64,000 nt of DNA from Pogona vitticeps (Eukaryota; Chordata; Lepidosauria; Squamata; Agamidae): positions 186,324,045 to 186,388,044 of the forward strand of contig NC_135785.1 in the NCBI RefSeq assembly GCF_051106095.1. The letters run 5' to 3'. The notes beneath the pieces are model-generated. The model did not search any database. It worked only from the letters and a program-made list of their open reading frames with translations, and was not told the DNA's origin. The position numbers and the translations under genes are program-made. This document shows positions 36,400-47,254 of the stretch, in pieces (positions within the stretch are counted from its first letter, which is position 1; every line of letters starts with the position of its first letter).

Positions 36400-37400
36400 C
36401 ACTCTGGAGGAGTGCGGAAAGGGCGGGGGGAGGTGTCGGATCTCGAACGGCTCCCCCCGCTCAGCCGCACCTGCAACAAAACTTCCGGCAGCTCGGGCCC
36501 TTGTTTATAGTCCCCTCCGTCCCAACAAGCCCGCTACTCACCGGCGTCGTAAAAGGCGTCCAGCACGGCCGTCTCGCCAAAGTCCAACTCGCCAAAGTTG
36601 ACGGTGGTGAGCTGGGCTCCTTCGGCCTCGCAAGCGCGCACCAGGCACAGCAGGGCCCCGGCCTCAGGGCTCCGCGCCCCGGCGCCGCCTTTGGGGGTGT
36701 CGTTGAGCACGTAGACGGCCCGCAGCGAGCGCTGGCGCAAGACGGGGCCACTGCCGGCCTCCCCACCGCCCCCGGCCGCCCCACTTGCAGCCGCCTCAGA
36801 GCCTGCCGGCGCCTCGGCAGCGCCGTTCAGGACGCCGAGGTGCTCGGAGTCCCCCGCCGCTCCTTCTTGCCCGCCGGCGGCCGGCACGGTCGGGCTGTTA
36901 GTGGCGCCGGCGCCGCTCCCGGGGTGCTCCATAAGGGGTGCTCCCCCGCGGCAAAAGCAAGGACAAGGACGGGGGGGGGGGAGAGGAGGTTCTGCTTCCT
37001 CCTTCTGCGGGGCAGTCTCTGTGGAGAGAGAGCGCCGCTCGCCTCAGAGCCCGCAGCTCATCCCCAGCGGTATCAGGAGAGTTGGGCAAAACCCACAAAC
37101 TTCCCCAGCGCCCCGCCTGACGCCACCGGCCAAAAGTAAAGGGAAAGCTGCGCGCGGTGGGAGGGGGGCGGCCGGAGAGGAGCGGCGGCGGCGACGCCTA
37201 GGTGGCGGCTTTCTCCGACCGCCGCCGGGGCTCGTTTCCAGTTCAAGGCTGAACTCCGGAAAGCTCCCGCCGAGCCCTTGTAGCGCTTGGCGGAGAAGCC
37301 CTCTCCTCTGGCCGATGCCTGCCCGAACACGCCGCCACGACCCTTTGCTCTTCAGCGTCTCCTCACCACTCCGCTGCTCCCGCCAACAGCAACGCCTGTC
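36400..37400 (-). promoter_or_regulatory. MAP3K15: CpG-island promoter region of MAP3K15
   Basis: Base composition changes sharply from AT-rich intron to very GC- and CpG-rich sequence around exon 1. A GC box (GGGGCGG) lies at 37165-37171 and another GC-rich box near 37105-37115. No TATA box is seen on the minus strand within about 200 bp upstream of the ATG, so a TATA-less, dispersed-start promoter is likely. The transcription start is not defined by sequence alone. The ATG context is moderate (C at -3, G at +4). Confidence 0.8.
36542..36932 (-). CDS. MAP3K15: MAP3K15 (ASK3) exon 1, start of coding region
   Basis: The ATG at 36932 opens 130 codons plus one base before donor GTGAGTAG at 36541. 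The protein begins MEHPGSGAGATNSPTVPAAG, continues with a low-complexity Gly/Ala/Glu-rich leader, then reaches the conserved stretch LRAVYVLNDTPKGGAGARSP and ends QLTTVNFGELDFGETAVLDA plus FYDA. The last part is diagnostic of ASK3 (ASK1 has FGKLDFGETTVLDRFYNA). The Ala/Gly-rich leader is typical of ASK proteins and poorly conserved. The G at the exon end pairs with AT of exon 2 to make Asp131. The plus-strand and other minus-strand long frames over this CpG-rich segment are shadows. Confidence 0.96.
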
Positions 37401-37834
37401 TGTGGGTGAGCCTTATGTGGTGCTTATAAAAGGCCAGCCGGAATGCGAGGTGCTCGAAAGGTCCAGAGGGGGAGAGCCCTCGGGCCGAGCCTCCAAAGTC
37501 CCACCCCTTTCAGGATGACCTGGGTTGTCCACAGCGTGGTTTCTCCAGTCCGAAAGGCGCTGTGTCCGAGGAGCGAAAGACCAGGGGCTGGTCCAAGATA
37601 TTAGCCTGCTTGGGGATAGAGCTGCAAACGGAGTCCCGCCCCGGTCCAGGCGCATGGGAATACCCACGGGCAGCCAGATTGTTTCTGTACCTAAAACAGA
37701 AAGTCCCACAGCCAGCGCTTCCCGCTCCTGGATAGACCAAAAGAGCGAAACACCCATTTCAGTCAGGCTTTCTGGGCTGGCTATGGGTGCAGATGGCTTC
37801 GGTCACCTTGGCCAGTGGCTTGTGCTGGGAATTG

Positions 37835-38515
37835 GAGGGTGACCCTCTGGGTTCTGCTGGACTTCTCAATGTCTTTCAAGAGCATCAACCACAGTATTCT
37901 TCTGAGTCACCTTTCTGGGATGGGACCTGGTGACAGTATTATAATGCCCCTTGGTCGTTCCTGGAAGAGCAAACTCAGAAGATTATGCTAGACGAGGATT
38001 GTTGATTGACACCCTAGCTGATGCTATAGGGTCTTCTTCTGACACCTATGGTATTTAACATATGCATTCAACTGTTGGCAGAAATTGTATTGAGTTTAGT
38101 GCCTTAAACTTTCTCTCTCCTTTCTAGTTGACTCCAGGGAACCTCCCCGGTGTCAGTAAAGAACTAGGTGAAATCGATGCTTAGTTTAGAGAGTACAGAG
38201 GTGCTCCTAATCAATTGAAGGCAGATCAGGGCATAAGGGTTCAGTCTGTGGAGTTGGGTGCAGAACATCAGGTTTGGAAGCTGGGCACAGTACTGGCTTT
38301 ATTCAGCCTTGACCTCGGATGTCCAGTTATCAGCAGTGGCCTGGGGTGTTGTTGTTTGCACAATTAAAACTAATGTGCTAGCTATGCTGGTTCCTACAGA
38401 TGTCTTCTTTGCTTATGGTGAAACATGCCTCTGCTACATTTCACTTGGATTATGTAAGTTCCTTTGAGGAATGTTTGGAAACTTCATCTGGTTCAAAATC
38501 CTGCAGCTACCACCA
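37835..38515 (+). mobile_element. Old CR1/L2-type LINE, left part
   Basis: A plus-strand remnant reads VLLDFSMSFKSINHSILL, corresponding to RT motif A of CR1/L2 elements. Later decayed parts of the C-terminal region follow, up to about 38515. The colinear continuation resumes at about 40496 after an inserted Rex1-like LINE. It has many stops and frameshifts. Confidence 0.65.
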
Positions 38516-38519
38516 AACA

Positions 38520-40495
38520 AGTATGAGTGTTTTCTAATAACAAGCCTTGGCTAAATAGAGAAGTGCACCTTTTACTAAAAGCCAGAAACGCTGCTTTTCA
38601 TTCTGGTGGTGTACTACAGTATAGAGAGGTCAGAGCTAAGCTGAAAAGGGGCATTAGGGGTGCCAACGCTATGTACAGCCGGAGAACTGAGCAACATCTT
38701 GAGAGCTCTGACACTTGTTGGGCACGGCATGGCCTACTACAAATCACGGGGCATATTAACAAAAACAGTCTGTGTAGCAGCAGTGCAGTTAAATCATTTT
38801 TTCAGCCGTTTTGAGGTGGAAACAGGAACAACCAATATTCCAGCACCTACTATCTATAATACATCATTGGAATCTACCATAGACAGACAACCACTACTAC
38901 TGCAGATTTCAGATATGAGACGTGTTTTCCAGAATATTAATGTTCGGAAGGCAGCTGGACCGGATGGAATCGTGGGACGAGTTGTTAGGGGCTGCACTGC
39001 AGAATTAGTTTGAGTTTTATGGATATTTTAAATCTATCCTTGTTGCAGTGTTCTGTCCCCACTTGCCCAAAGACATCTATTATAGTGCTAGTCCCCAAGC
39101 AGTCAACTGTGGTATCTCTCAATGATTATAGACCAGTAGCTTTAACATCTGTTATTGTGAAATGTTTTGAGAGATTGGTGCTGGATTACATTAAAGCTAG
39201 TCTTCCACCTTCTTTGGACCCATGGCAATTTGCATACAGGAGAAATAGATCTACTGATGATGCTGTGTCCATTGTACTCCATACTGTATTGAGTCACTTA
39301 GAACAACAGGAAACTTATGCGAGGCTGTTGTTTGTGGATTATAGCTCTGCTTTTAATACCATTGCGCCCAATAGGTTGTTTTTTTAAATGATCAACCTGG
39401 GATTACCTCATAAGATTTGTGTGTGGGTAAAGGACTTTCTGACAGATAGGCCGCAGTCAATAAAGATGGGATCTCACCATCCTTCTACCCTGGTACTAAG
39501 TACAGGAGCTCCGCAGGGCTGTGTGCTAAGTCCCTTCCTCTATTCCCTGTACATGTTTGCACCCCACTGTATAACGCCAACACAATTATTAAATATGTGG
39601 ATGATATGACAGTGGTGGGACTCATAAATAAGAACAATGAATTTGCTTACAGAAAAGAAGTGCAAGGGTTGATACTCTGGTGTAAAGAAAATAATCTTAC
39701 ACTTAACATCAAAAAAACTAAAGAACTCATAATTGATTTTAGGAGGAAGAGAAATGTACATTAACCACTGTACATAAATGGCAAGGAAGTGGAGAGAGTA
39801 GGTAATTTTAAATTTCTGGGCACTTACATCTCAGAGGACCTCTCATGGGGACTATAAATGCCAACATGCTAGTGAAAAAGGCACAGAAGAGGCTGTATTT
39901 CCTGAGAATGCTCAGGAAGTTAAATTTAACTCAGGATTTACTTCTGTCCTACTATTATAGCACCATTGAGAGTGTCCTAACCTATGGCATTCTGGTATGG
40001 TTTGGGAGTAGTTCTGTAGTGGACAAAAAAGCTCTACAGAGAACCATTACAATTGGCCAGAATATCATTGGGCTCCAGCTATCAACCCTGGATGACATCT
40101 TCACATCCCGCTGTCTGAGGAAGTCACACAGCATCCTGAGAGACGCTTCCCATCCTGCTTACAACTTTTTTGAACTGTTGTCATCTGGCAGAAGATATAG
40201 AACAATTAAGACTCAGATCACACGTTTTCTGAATAGTTTTTTATCTCAGAGCTATAATTCTACTTAATAATGAGCTTAAAGACCACCAGTAGTGAATAGA
40301 TGTTTATCGTTACTTAGCCTGCAGTGTAGATGTTTGTATTCTTAGTGGGGGATTTTTAGTGGGTGAGGAATGTTTGGCAATTTTTTGTGTGTGTGCATGC
40401 GGGTCTGGTCTCTGGATGTCTGTGTGAATTTCGTTGTACGTGTATACTATGTATATACTTACAATTTTAAAAATTGATTGATTTGATTGAACTAT
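38520..40495 (+). mobile_element. Rex1/Babar-like LINE, 5'-truncated and decayed
   Basis: Successive plus-strand frames read [69 protein letters not shown] (motif A), TGAPQGCVLSPFLYSLY (motif B), KYVDDMTVVG (motif C) and finally FFELLSSGRRYRTIKTQ. These match Rex1-like reverse transcriptases of fish and reptiles. The 3' end is AATTTCGTTGTACGTG followed by an 'attgattgatttgattga' tail. The endonuclease part is missing. The frame is broken at several points, including stops after 39013 and 39387 and a break around 39609-39845. It lies inside an older CR1/L2 copy. Confidence 0.85.
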
Positions 40496-40900
40496 GCAGG
40501 ACCAATTGCTGTGAGCATATAACTCCCCTGTTTCAACAACTTAACTGCCTGCTGGTCCATTTCTGGGCTAATTTTAAAGTGCTGGTCATGAACTACTAAG
40601 CCTTATGCAACTTGCGTCCCATTTGAAAATTATTTGCAAACCTCTCAGGAGCTGGAAAAATATGAAAGAGAAAATAAATGTATATATACTTTTAAGTACT
40701 TCACTGAAACCAGCATTTGGTCTATCTACTTCCTCCTAGGGTATGGTTGCACTATTAAAATTAATTGAAAGATGGATCAGGGTTTGAAGTCAGTTTAAAG
40801 TCATGTGGTTTTAGGTTGGTGTGTTTATCCTCTTTGGATATTTTATTCCCTTTTAAAACCGTGTTATACTGGTATATTGGTTGAAGGGGCTACACAGGCT
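40496..40900 (+). mobile_element. Old CR1/L2-type LINE, right part
   Basis: It resumes as CEHITPLFQQLNCLLVHFW-like coding remnant followed by FKVLVMNY, which is the C-terminal region of CR1/L2 ORFs (compare ALHWLPIRFRIDFKVLMLTY at about 15.4 kb). It then enters a T-rich 3' region. Its end is not well defined. Confidence 0.6.
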
Positions 40901-41107
40901 TTTAGAATTGTTACATTTGAGGCTTTGTCGTGTGCCTGCCTATTCTCATGCTGGCTGTCTCTCACAGCCTCTAGCTGCTGCTGAGGTGTTTTTAATTTAA
41001 AAAATTATTTCAAAGTGAGAAATTTCTTTCAAAGTGAGATATTGCTAGATTACTATCACAGATAGAAAAAATTAAAACAGAATGGACTGCAAGGTTTCCC
41101 TGTAGCC

Positions 41108-41145
41108 TCTCTCTCTCCCCCCCCCCCCCACACACACAGGGGGTA
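41108..41145. repeat. Poly-C/(CA)n low-complexity tract
   Basis: A CT, poly-C and CA run. It has no other content. Confidence 0.85.
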
Positions 41146-41857
41146 GGGGTGATGGTGAAAGAAAGGGAGCTGAGGCTGGCAAGAGGGAGGGCATACCAGT
41201 GAGTGACAAAGATAAATTGACTAGAGAAATTGATGATATTGGCAACTTCTAGGCTTGCAAAGAAGGGAGCACTTTCCCCCATACAAACTTTCTTTCTCTG
41301 ATCAGACTGCAAGGTTTCCCTGCATCCCCAAAAAACGTGATCCTGGCATCCATTACTTCACAAACCCCACAGACACAATTTACATTGACAGATGTGTTCA
41401 CATATGCTGAAACATTTCAAAATAAATAGATTTTCCAAGTGATTTAAATAAACAACCCTTTCACAGCCAAGTGAAATACATTGCATTTGAACAAATGAAA
41501 TAAAATAAAGTAAATTCTTACCGGGCAAAAAAGTCTGCACTTTCCTGTCACATGTTACTGGAATTTTAAAAACTTTTTTCAAATATGCTAAACCCAATTC
41601 AAAAACAGATGTTTTTCAACATGTACCCACGTCCTTAGTCTAATAGCAGGGCAGGTCTCGGTAAGATGCCTCCCAGGATATGTAAGTAATTTAACTGAGC
41701 CTTACATTTTTTGGAGCAATGCACATGCTTTATGAGGGTGAATCATTTGTTTTTAATAATATCTGGTTACCCAATACATTGATTTCAAAACATAGAAAAA
41801 TACACACTTGGCTTCTTTTACCAGCAGGAGCTGCACCTTTTGATAACTGCAAGTATA

Positions 41858-42998
41858 TACACTGATCAGCCACAATGTTCAAATCACCTGTCTAACATCG
41901 TGGGGGTCACCTTCATGCTGCCAAAAACAGCTCTGATGCCTCGAGGCATGAACTCCGCAAGGAGTTCTGTGATACCTGGCACCAAGACACTAGCAGTAAA
42001 TACTTAAGTCGAGGCGGGGCTTCTATGGACTCGCTTTGGTGTTCTAGCACATCCCAAAGATGCTCAATCCATTTGGAATTTGGAGGTCAAGACAACTCCT
42101 TTAACTCTTTGACATGTTCCTCAAACCATTCCTGAACAGATGGTTGTTGTGGGTTTTTCGGGCTTCTTGGCCATGTTCTGAAGGTGGTTCTTCCTAACGT
42201 TTCGCCAGTCTCTGTGGCCGGCATCTTCAGAGGACATCATCCAGGGTTGATAGCTGGAGCACAGTTTGCTGTCCTCTGAAGATGCCGGCCACAGAGACTG
42301 GCGAAACATTAGGAAGAACCACCTTCAGAACATGGCCAAGAAGCCCGAAAAACCCACAACAACCATTAGATCCCGGCTGTGAAAGCCTTCGCGAATACAT
42401 TCCTGAACAATTCTTGCAACTTGGCAGGGTGCATTATCTTGCTAAAAGAGTCCAGTGCCATGAAAGGGTGTACATGATCCGTAACAATCTCTAGGTAGGT
42501 GCTACATATAAAAGCAGCATCCACATTAATGTCAGGACCCAAGGTTTCCAAGCAGAACATTGCTAGAGCATAACATTGCCTTTGCTGGCCTGCCTTCTTC
42601 CCAAAGTGCATCCTGCTGCCATCTTCCCCTGGAAGATGCACCTGGCCATCCACCTGATCTAAAAGAAAATGTGATTCATCAGACCAGGCAACCTTCTCCT
42701 ATTGTTCCCTGGTCCAGTTCTGATGCTAATGTCCCCATTGTAAGCCCTTTTGGTGATGAATAGAGGCCATAATCGGCTCTCTCACCAGTCTGTGGCTATG
42801 CAGCCCCATATGCAGCAAACTGTGATGCACTGTGTGTTGTGACGCCTTTCTATCATGGCCAGCATTAAGTTTTTCAGCAATCTGAGCTACAGTAGCTCTT
42901 AGGTGTGATTGGGCCTAGACAAGCTAGCCTTAAACTTCCCACATGCATCAATGGGCCTTGGGTGCCTGCAACCCTGATGCCAGCTCATTGGTTGTCCT
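41858..42998 (-). mobile_element. Tc1-like DNA transposon, decayed
   Basis: The left end TACACTGATCAGCCACAATG at a TA matches a widespread vertebrate Tc1-like element. The minus strand encodes transposase fragments (FCLETLGPDINVDAAF, YLEIVTDHVHPFMA and, further up, remnants of the DNA-binding N-terminus). The frame carries stops and frameshifts. The right terminal repeat is missing, replaced by unclassified sequence from about 43000. The element is interrupted at 42139-42398 by a foldback insertion with an 11-bp target duplication. Confidence 0.85.
42139..42398. mobile_element. Foldback insertion, probably Penelope-like end
   Basis: This 260-bp insertion has 97-bp inverted arms (42140-42236 and 42270-42366) differing at one base, separated by a 33-bp loop. 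An asymmetric tail follows to 42398. Exact 11-bp duplications ATTCCTGAACA flank it (42128-42138 and 42399-42409). The arm contains TTGTGGGTTTTTCGGGCTTC, which I recall from Penelope-like elements of lizards. The family assignment is from memory and is less certain than the structure. Confidence 0.8.
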
Positions 42999-42999
42999 T

Positions 43000-43629
43000 C
43001 TCAGTGGATTTCAATTTTGACAACTCCTCACTTTGCAGGGGAAATATCACGGGAGATGTCTTCTTAACTTTAACAACGTCTTTATTAGTCTCAGGCAAAT
43101 CAACATTATTCATGATAGGGTCGAAAAAGCTTAACTCAGGCAACGTGCCATAACTATCCAACACATAGTCCCGTACACCGTCTATTGAACTCACAGGGGT
43201 ACTGGGTCAAACTTCTCCACATCAGTTGGCTTCCAAAGGGGTGCACTCCGCACTGCTCAAATTGTGTCACAGCATGGGTGCCGAGCCCAATCACCTTCGG
43301 GAGGGGGGTATTGGATTGCGAATCTGGCCTAATTACCTGCCGGCATCTCCCTTTATTCTTGGGGAAGATGATAACCAACCACTCTACGTTTCGTATTTTA
43401 CCTCTCCTCCTTTTGGGATGGGATCTGGGAGCAGCCCGCCTAACTTCAGGTTGGAAGAATCTCTCAGCAACTCCTGCGTCTTCACTCTTTCATATTGTCT
43501 CAACCTCTCCAGCTCCCTTTTCCGTTTCCATAACTCTAACGCTGCCTCAAACCGCCGCTCTCCCTGACTACTTATACTCTCCTCTCGAACTGACAGCTCC
43601 TGCTTCTCCCCCTTTCTTATTCCCACGCT
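43000..43629 (-). other. Unclassified coding-like remnant
   Basis: The minus strand at 43384-43626 encodes a strongly charged, coiled-coil-like stretch (ELWKRKRELERLRQYERVK), and 42985-43194 encodes another compositionally protein-like piece. No family was recognised. It may be part of an old retroelement, which would make it a broken fossil. It fills the gap between the Tc1 element and the LINE 3' end. Confidence 0.35.
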
Positions 43630-43925
43630 CTTCCACTAAACTCACTTCAAATTGGAACACACTCCCCACCCCCCGAGATTCGTCTGGCCCCCTTGCTAGG
43701 CATTTTCAAAAACCAACTCAAGACCTGGTTATATAGACAGGCCTTCCCTCTGGGCACTATGTAACTTTCTCTCTTTCTCTCTCTTTCTCTACTCTGTTTT
43801 GTGTAAATGTTGGAAATTGTTATTTCATATTGTTTTTTTCTGTGTTTTGTGAGCTGCCCAGAGTAGACTATGTCTAAATGGTTGGCATATAAGCTCAATG
43901 AATGAATGAATGAATGAATGAATAA
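43630..43925 (+). mobile_element. CR1/L2-type LINE 3' end
   Basis: The plus strand reads SNWNTLPTPRDSSGPLARHF (the conserved WNxLP C-terminal region), then a CT-rich 3' UTR, a GAGCTGCCCAGAGTAGAC terminus and an (AATG)n tail (43898-43923). Confidence 0.8.
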
Positions 43926-44376
43926 AATTTCCCACCGCATTCTGCTGTCTCCTTTTCTGCCACTACATTCTCCCTTTGGTCTGCCTGTTCCTTTCCACTC
44001 TCAGGTTTTCCCCCACCCTCTTTTCCTTCATCCTTTTAGGATGGCACACTCTCTTCTGGGCCACCTTCAAGCCACCACATCCTATAATTCAGCAATATTG
44101 TCCCCATAAGGATAGTGTTCTCATTTCGTACAAATCTGACTGGGTAAAAAGTAGTTTGTAGTCTGCTGTAGTTGATTTCACCTCCTGTCATCCTGATTTA
44201 GAACAGGAGGTAAAAATGTAAGAAAATATACACAGCAGCTTTGTCTTACCAAGCTGAGAATACCCCTCTAATTTCCTGTTACATATTACTTTTTGGTGGT
44301 TCCAACACTTCTTGGGGGGGTGCACAGACTCACCCAACACATCCATTCAGTGAAAGATAGTGAGGACTACATTCAC

Positions 44377-44428
44377 CTGAACACAATGGCATCCAAAGTA
44401 GACAGAATCAGCTTGACTTGTTAGTTTC
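44377..44428. repeat. Direct repeat partner of 44942-44994
   Basis: These 52 bp resemble 44942-44994 with about six differences, in the same orientation and 565 bp apart. The origin is unclear. It may be a second fragment of the same RTE-type element. Confidence 0.55.
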
Positions 44429-44679
44429 AGTGGTACTCCTAAGTACTGTATATACAATTCACTTCAGCTGCCTCAGTTTTTTATTATTATATGTGTACAT
44501 TTACCAGCTATGTAGATGACCAGATCTGGATAGGAGTAGCTGGTGTTCCATCTGTGATTTTTCAGGAAAAAGATTATCATGATGTAATACAGGTGTCTTA
44601 GGCAAGAAACAGACAGTGGAAATAGCCAGTGACTAGAAGAGGAAAATCCTTAACTAATGCAAGCCTCTAAGTGTCATAG

Positions 44680-45260
44680 TTTCTCTCACCTTTGCTGTTG
44701 TGCGTTTCCAAATTATGGTGACTCTACAAATGAGTGATCTCAAAAGGTTCTGTCATTAATTGACTTGCTGAAGTCTAGCAAACTCCAGGCCATAGCTTCC
44801 TTTATGGAGCCAACCCATCTCATGTTCAGTCTTCCTCTTTCCCTGACGCTTTCAGCTTTCCTCAGCATCAGTATATTTTCCAGGGAGCCTTGTCTTCTCA
44901 TGATGTGCCCAATGTATGTTGTTTGTTTCATAATTTTTGTTCTGAACACAATGGCAGCCAACGTAAGACATAATCAACTTAACTTGTTAGTTTCCTGAAA
45001 TGGTGTTTAGTCACAATTGGTTTGATTTGATCTAACCACCACTTAATTTGTCTGTTAGTCCATGGCATCTGTAAAGCACTCCTCCAACACCATGTTTCAA
45101 ATTAATCATTTTAAAAATCTGTCACTTCTCTTCTCTGTTCAGCGTTCATGTCTATACATCACAAGCTGAAATACCATAGTGTAGATTATCTTTACCTTGA
45201 TTTTACCTCTGGAAGTATGCAAATTAGCTTGCTTTGTTTGGTTATTAGTCTTCAGAATAC
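44680..45260 (-). mobile_element. RTE/BovB-type LINE fragment, old
   Basis: The minus-strand frame includes TYIGHIMRRQGSLENILMLR and RGRLNMRWVGSIKEAMAWSL, which match the C-terminal region of BovB reverse transcriptases (GHLMRR...RRGRxRMRWLDxI). It is strongly diverged. Confidence 0.7.
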
Positions 45261-45772
45261 AGGTATGAGATTCTGCGAAGTCTGATTATTGGGAAGCTCA
45301 TTGACTACGTTGGTGAAGAGTAAATAAGCACACCTGTTTTCAGCCTGACATTAAAACCCCCCACTATTTTTATTTATTGTGTGAACTGCACAGTGCAAAT
45401 AGCACAAGAGCTACCAATACTGTCTGCAAATCTCCTTAAGAAATTCCTGCTGTGTCTATGTGTGATTCATTTGTTAAGTATGTATAATGTTTGATATAAT
45501 ACATTTCTTGTGTTGCAGACAATTATGTCCCAAAACATACTCTTTGTATGTCTGATTTCAAACTGATGGAAATCCAGCATAGCTTTTATGTATGTTTATT
45601 TGTCTTCCAGTTTCTAATCTGTAACAGTGTATTTTTTAGTGATGAAATATACAGGAACACTGAGTTTGTGTGATGATGTACTTATCCTTGAAAAGGAAAA
45701 TAATTAATTACTAACTCCACAACTATTTTGTTTTTATTTTATATTTCAAAAATATATACACAAAAAAGCATC

Positions 45773-46948
45773 TGTAGTGAACAGCCCAGGCGGATGACTG
45801 CAAGATCCTTCATCCAAGGACGTTCCGGAGAGGGAAGCTACAGGTTGGTGAGAGACCCCAGCTGTCAGTAAGTTGTGAGTATCGTGACGGTGTAGAGAGA
45901 GTTGGACTTCCCCATATCTCAAGCTGTGCAGGAGGGTAGGACATTTCCTTTATGAGCACTAACACTCCACCAGGACTACCGTTTTGGACTTTTGAAGAGG
46001 ACGAAAACATGGTGTTGAGAGAGAACTCATATGTCATAAAATAGGAATGAGAAAAATTAAAATTGGGACAAAAGAGATTCAAAATGTGGTAGCAGAATGC
46101 CAAAGACTGACAACGAAGGGAATGGACTTTGGTAAAATGGCAAAAGTGATAAAATGTTTATTTGCACCTCGTTAAATGTTATATGTTGTGTGTTCCATAA
46201 AAAAATGTATGTAAGTATTAAAAGTGTTATGAAATGTGGTTGAGTAAGCACCCGTGTATATGATTGAAAGGGAGAGTATTGTAATTGAACTAGAAACTGA
46301 ATTATAAGGTTTATTGTATACCAAGCAGATAACTTGTTTAATTATTGCATATGTTTAAAGGTGGTAAGGTTTGATTATAATGCTGGAAAGTTGTTGGGGT
46401 ACTACCTTAAAGCTCCTCGTTGTGCATGAGGGTAAACCACTATAGTTTTTACCCCATGAAACAACTTTTTAAGGGGGGGAGGTGTGTAGCGAACAGCCCT
46501 GCCCTCACCTGTCCGTCACAGCAGAACAGTGAAGAAGGAGCCTATGAGTGGATGGAAGGCGGAACCAAGGGGGGAGGGAGCTGGATATAAAGACAGGTGT
46601 ATGGAGTCTGAGATTCTGTGAGTGAGAGACTGTGTGTAACTTGAAAGTATCTGGAAAGTGAGTTAGAAATCTGTATGAACGTAGATTGGAACAGAAAGTT
46701 AAGAGTTTTGTAGTTGTAACTGATTAGATTGAAATATAAGTGACTGGCAGCCTGTGATTGCTCTAATGAATATTTATCACCTAATAACTTCCTGGTTCAA
46801 ATAAAAACTTTCTAAGTTTGTAACATCACACAAGTCTCCACACTTAATTGATATTAAAGCAGTAACATCTGGTGGCAGCAAAGAAGAAAGAAGGGCGAGA
46901 ACTTCGTGAAGACCTGAGGGGATAGGGGCTTCAGAGGGGATCGCCACA
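45773..46948 (+). mobile_element. Small LTR retroelement fossil
   Basis: A 1176-bp unit is flanked by the exact 5-bp duplication GCATC (45768-45772 and 46949-46953). It opens TGTAGTGAACAGCCCA, the same start as the downstream LTR. It then carries about 690 bp of non-coding-looking internal sequence, a polypurine tract (AAGGGGGGGAGG, near 46471-46482), and a complete LTR from 46485 to 46948 ending GATCGCCACA. The left LTR is present only as a short start. It is broken and has no coding capacity visible. The family is the same as, or close to, the solo LTRs at 487-930 and 24347-24765. Confidence 0.75.
46485..46948 (+). repeat. 3' LTR of the 45773-46948 element
   Basis: 464 bp, TGTAGCGAACAGCC...CGCCACA, with a TATAAA-like box near 46586, AATAAA near 46800 and GGTGGCAGC near 46871. 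It follows the polypurine tract directly. Confidence 0.75.
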
Positions 46949-47254
46949 GCATCCATATTATTTATCCTTAAAACCAGTTTTGGCCTAAGAATACATTTTG
47001 ATTGCTACAGGTAGGTACAAAGTACCATTCTGTTTCAGATATATCGATCCTATCTTGGAAGGAGGCTTCTGTGTATGATCCTTTTTTCATAAAAACAGAA
47101 TTTTTGCACTCAGCCAATGAAATGATGAATGAGTATTTCTCCTGGTCAGAGACCTCAATCCAAGAAGCAGAGCTGCATGCCATTTTCCATACTGTATTAG
47201 GCATAATGCGTGTAATTGCCAGCAGAAGGTAAATTAGAGGAGATGTTGAGTACA

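Larger units (their letters stand above)
20724..36541 (-). other. MAP3K15: MAP3K15 intron 1
   Basis: This 15.8 kb first intron starts at donor GTGAGTAG (36541-36534) and ends at the exon 2 acceptor. It is the most repeat-dense part of the gene and is listed piece by piece in the other entries. The spans 20.8-22.0, 27.8-29.0, 31.3-31.9 and 32.5-33.6 kb show no recognised gene or repeat. Confidence 0.8.

Noticed and set aside
36501-37518. Long plus-strand frames (212 and 205 codons) across the CpG island
   Set aside because: They lie antisense to MAP3K15 exon 1 and its promoter, have Arg/Pro/Gly-rich composition typical of stop-poor GC-rich DNA, and show no domain.
43185-43736. 183-codon plus-strand frame
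   Set aside because: It joins unclassified sequence to the C-terminal part of a LINE 3' end, so it is a chance read-through rather than a gene.
47002-47232. 76-codon plus-strand frame with protein-like composition
   Set aside because: No splice sites in the right places, no recognised family, and an equally long frame on the other strand. Left unannotated.
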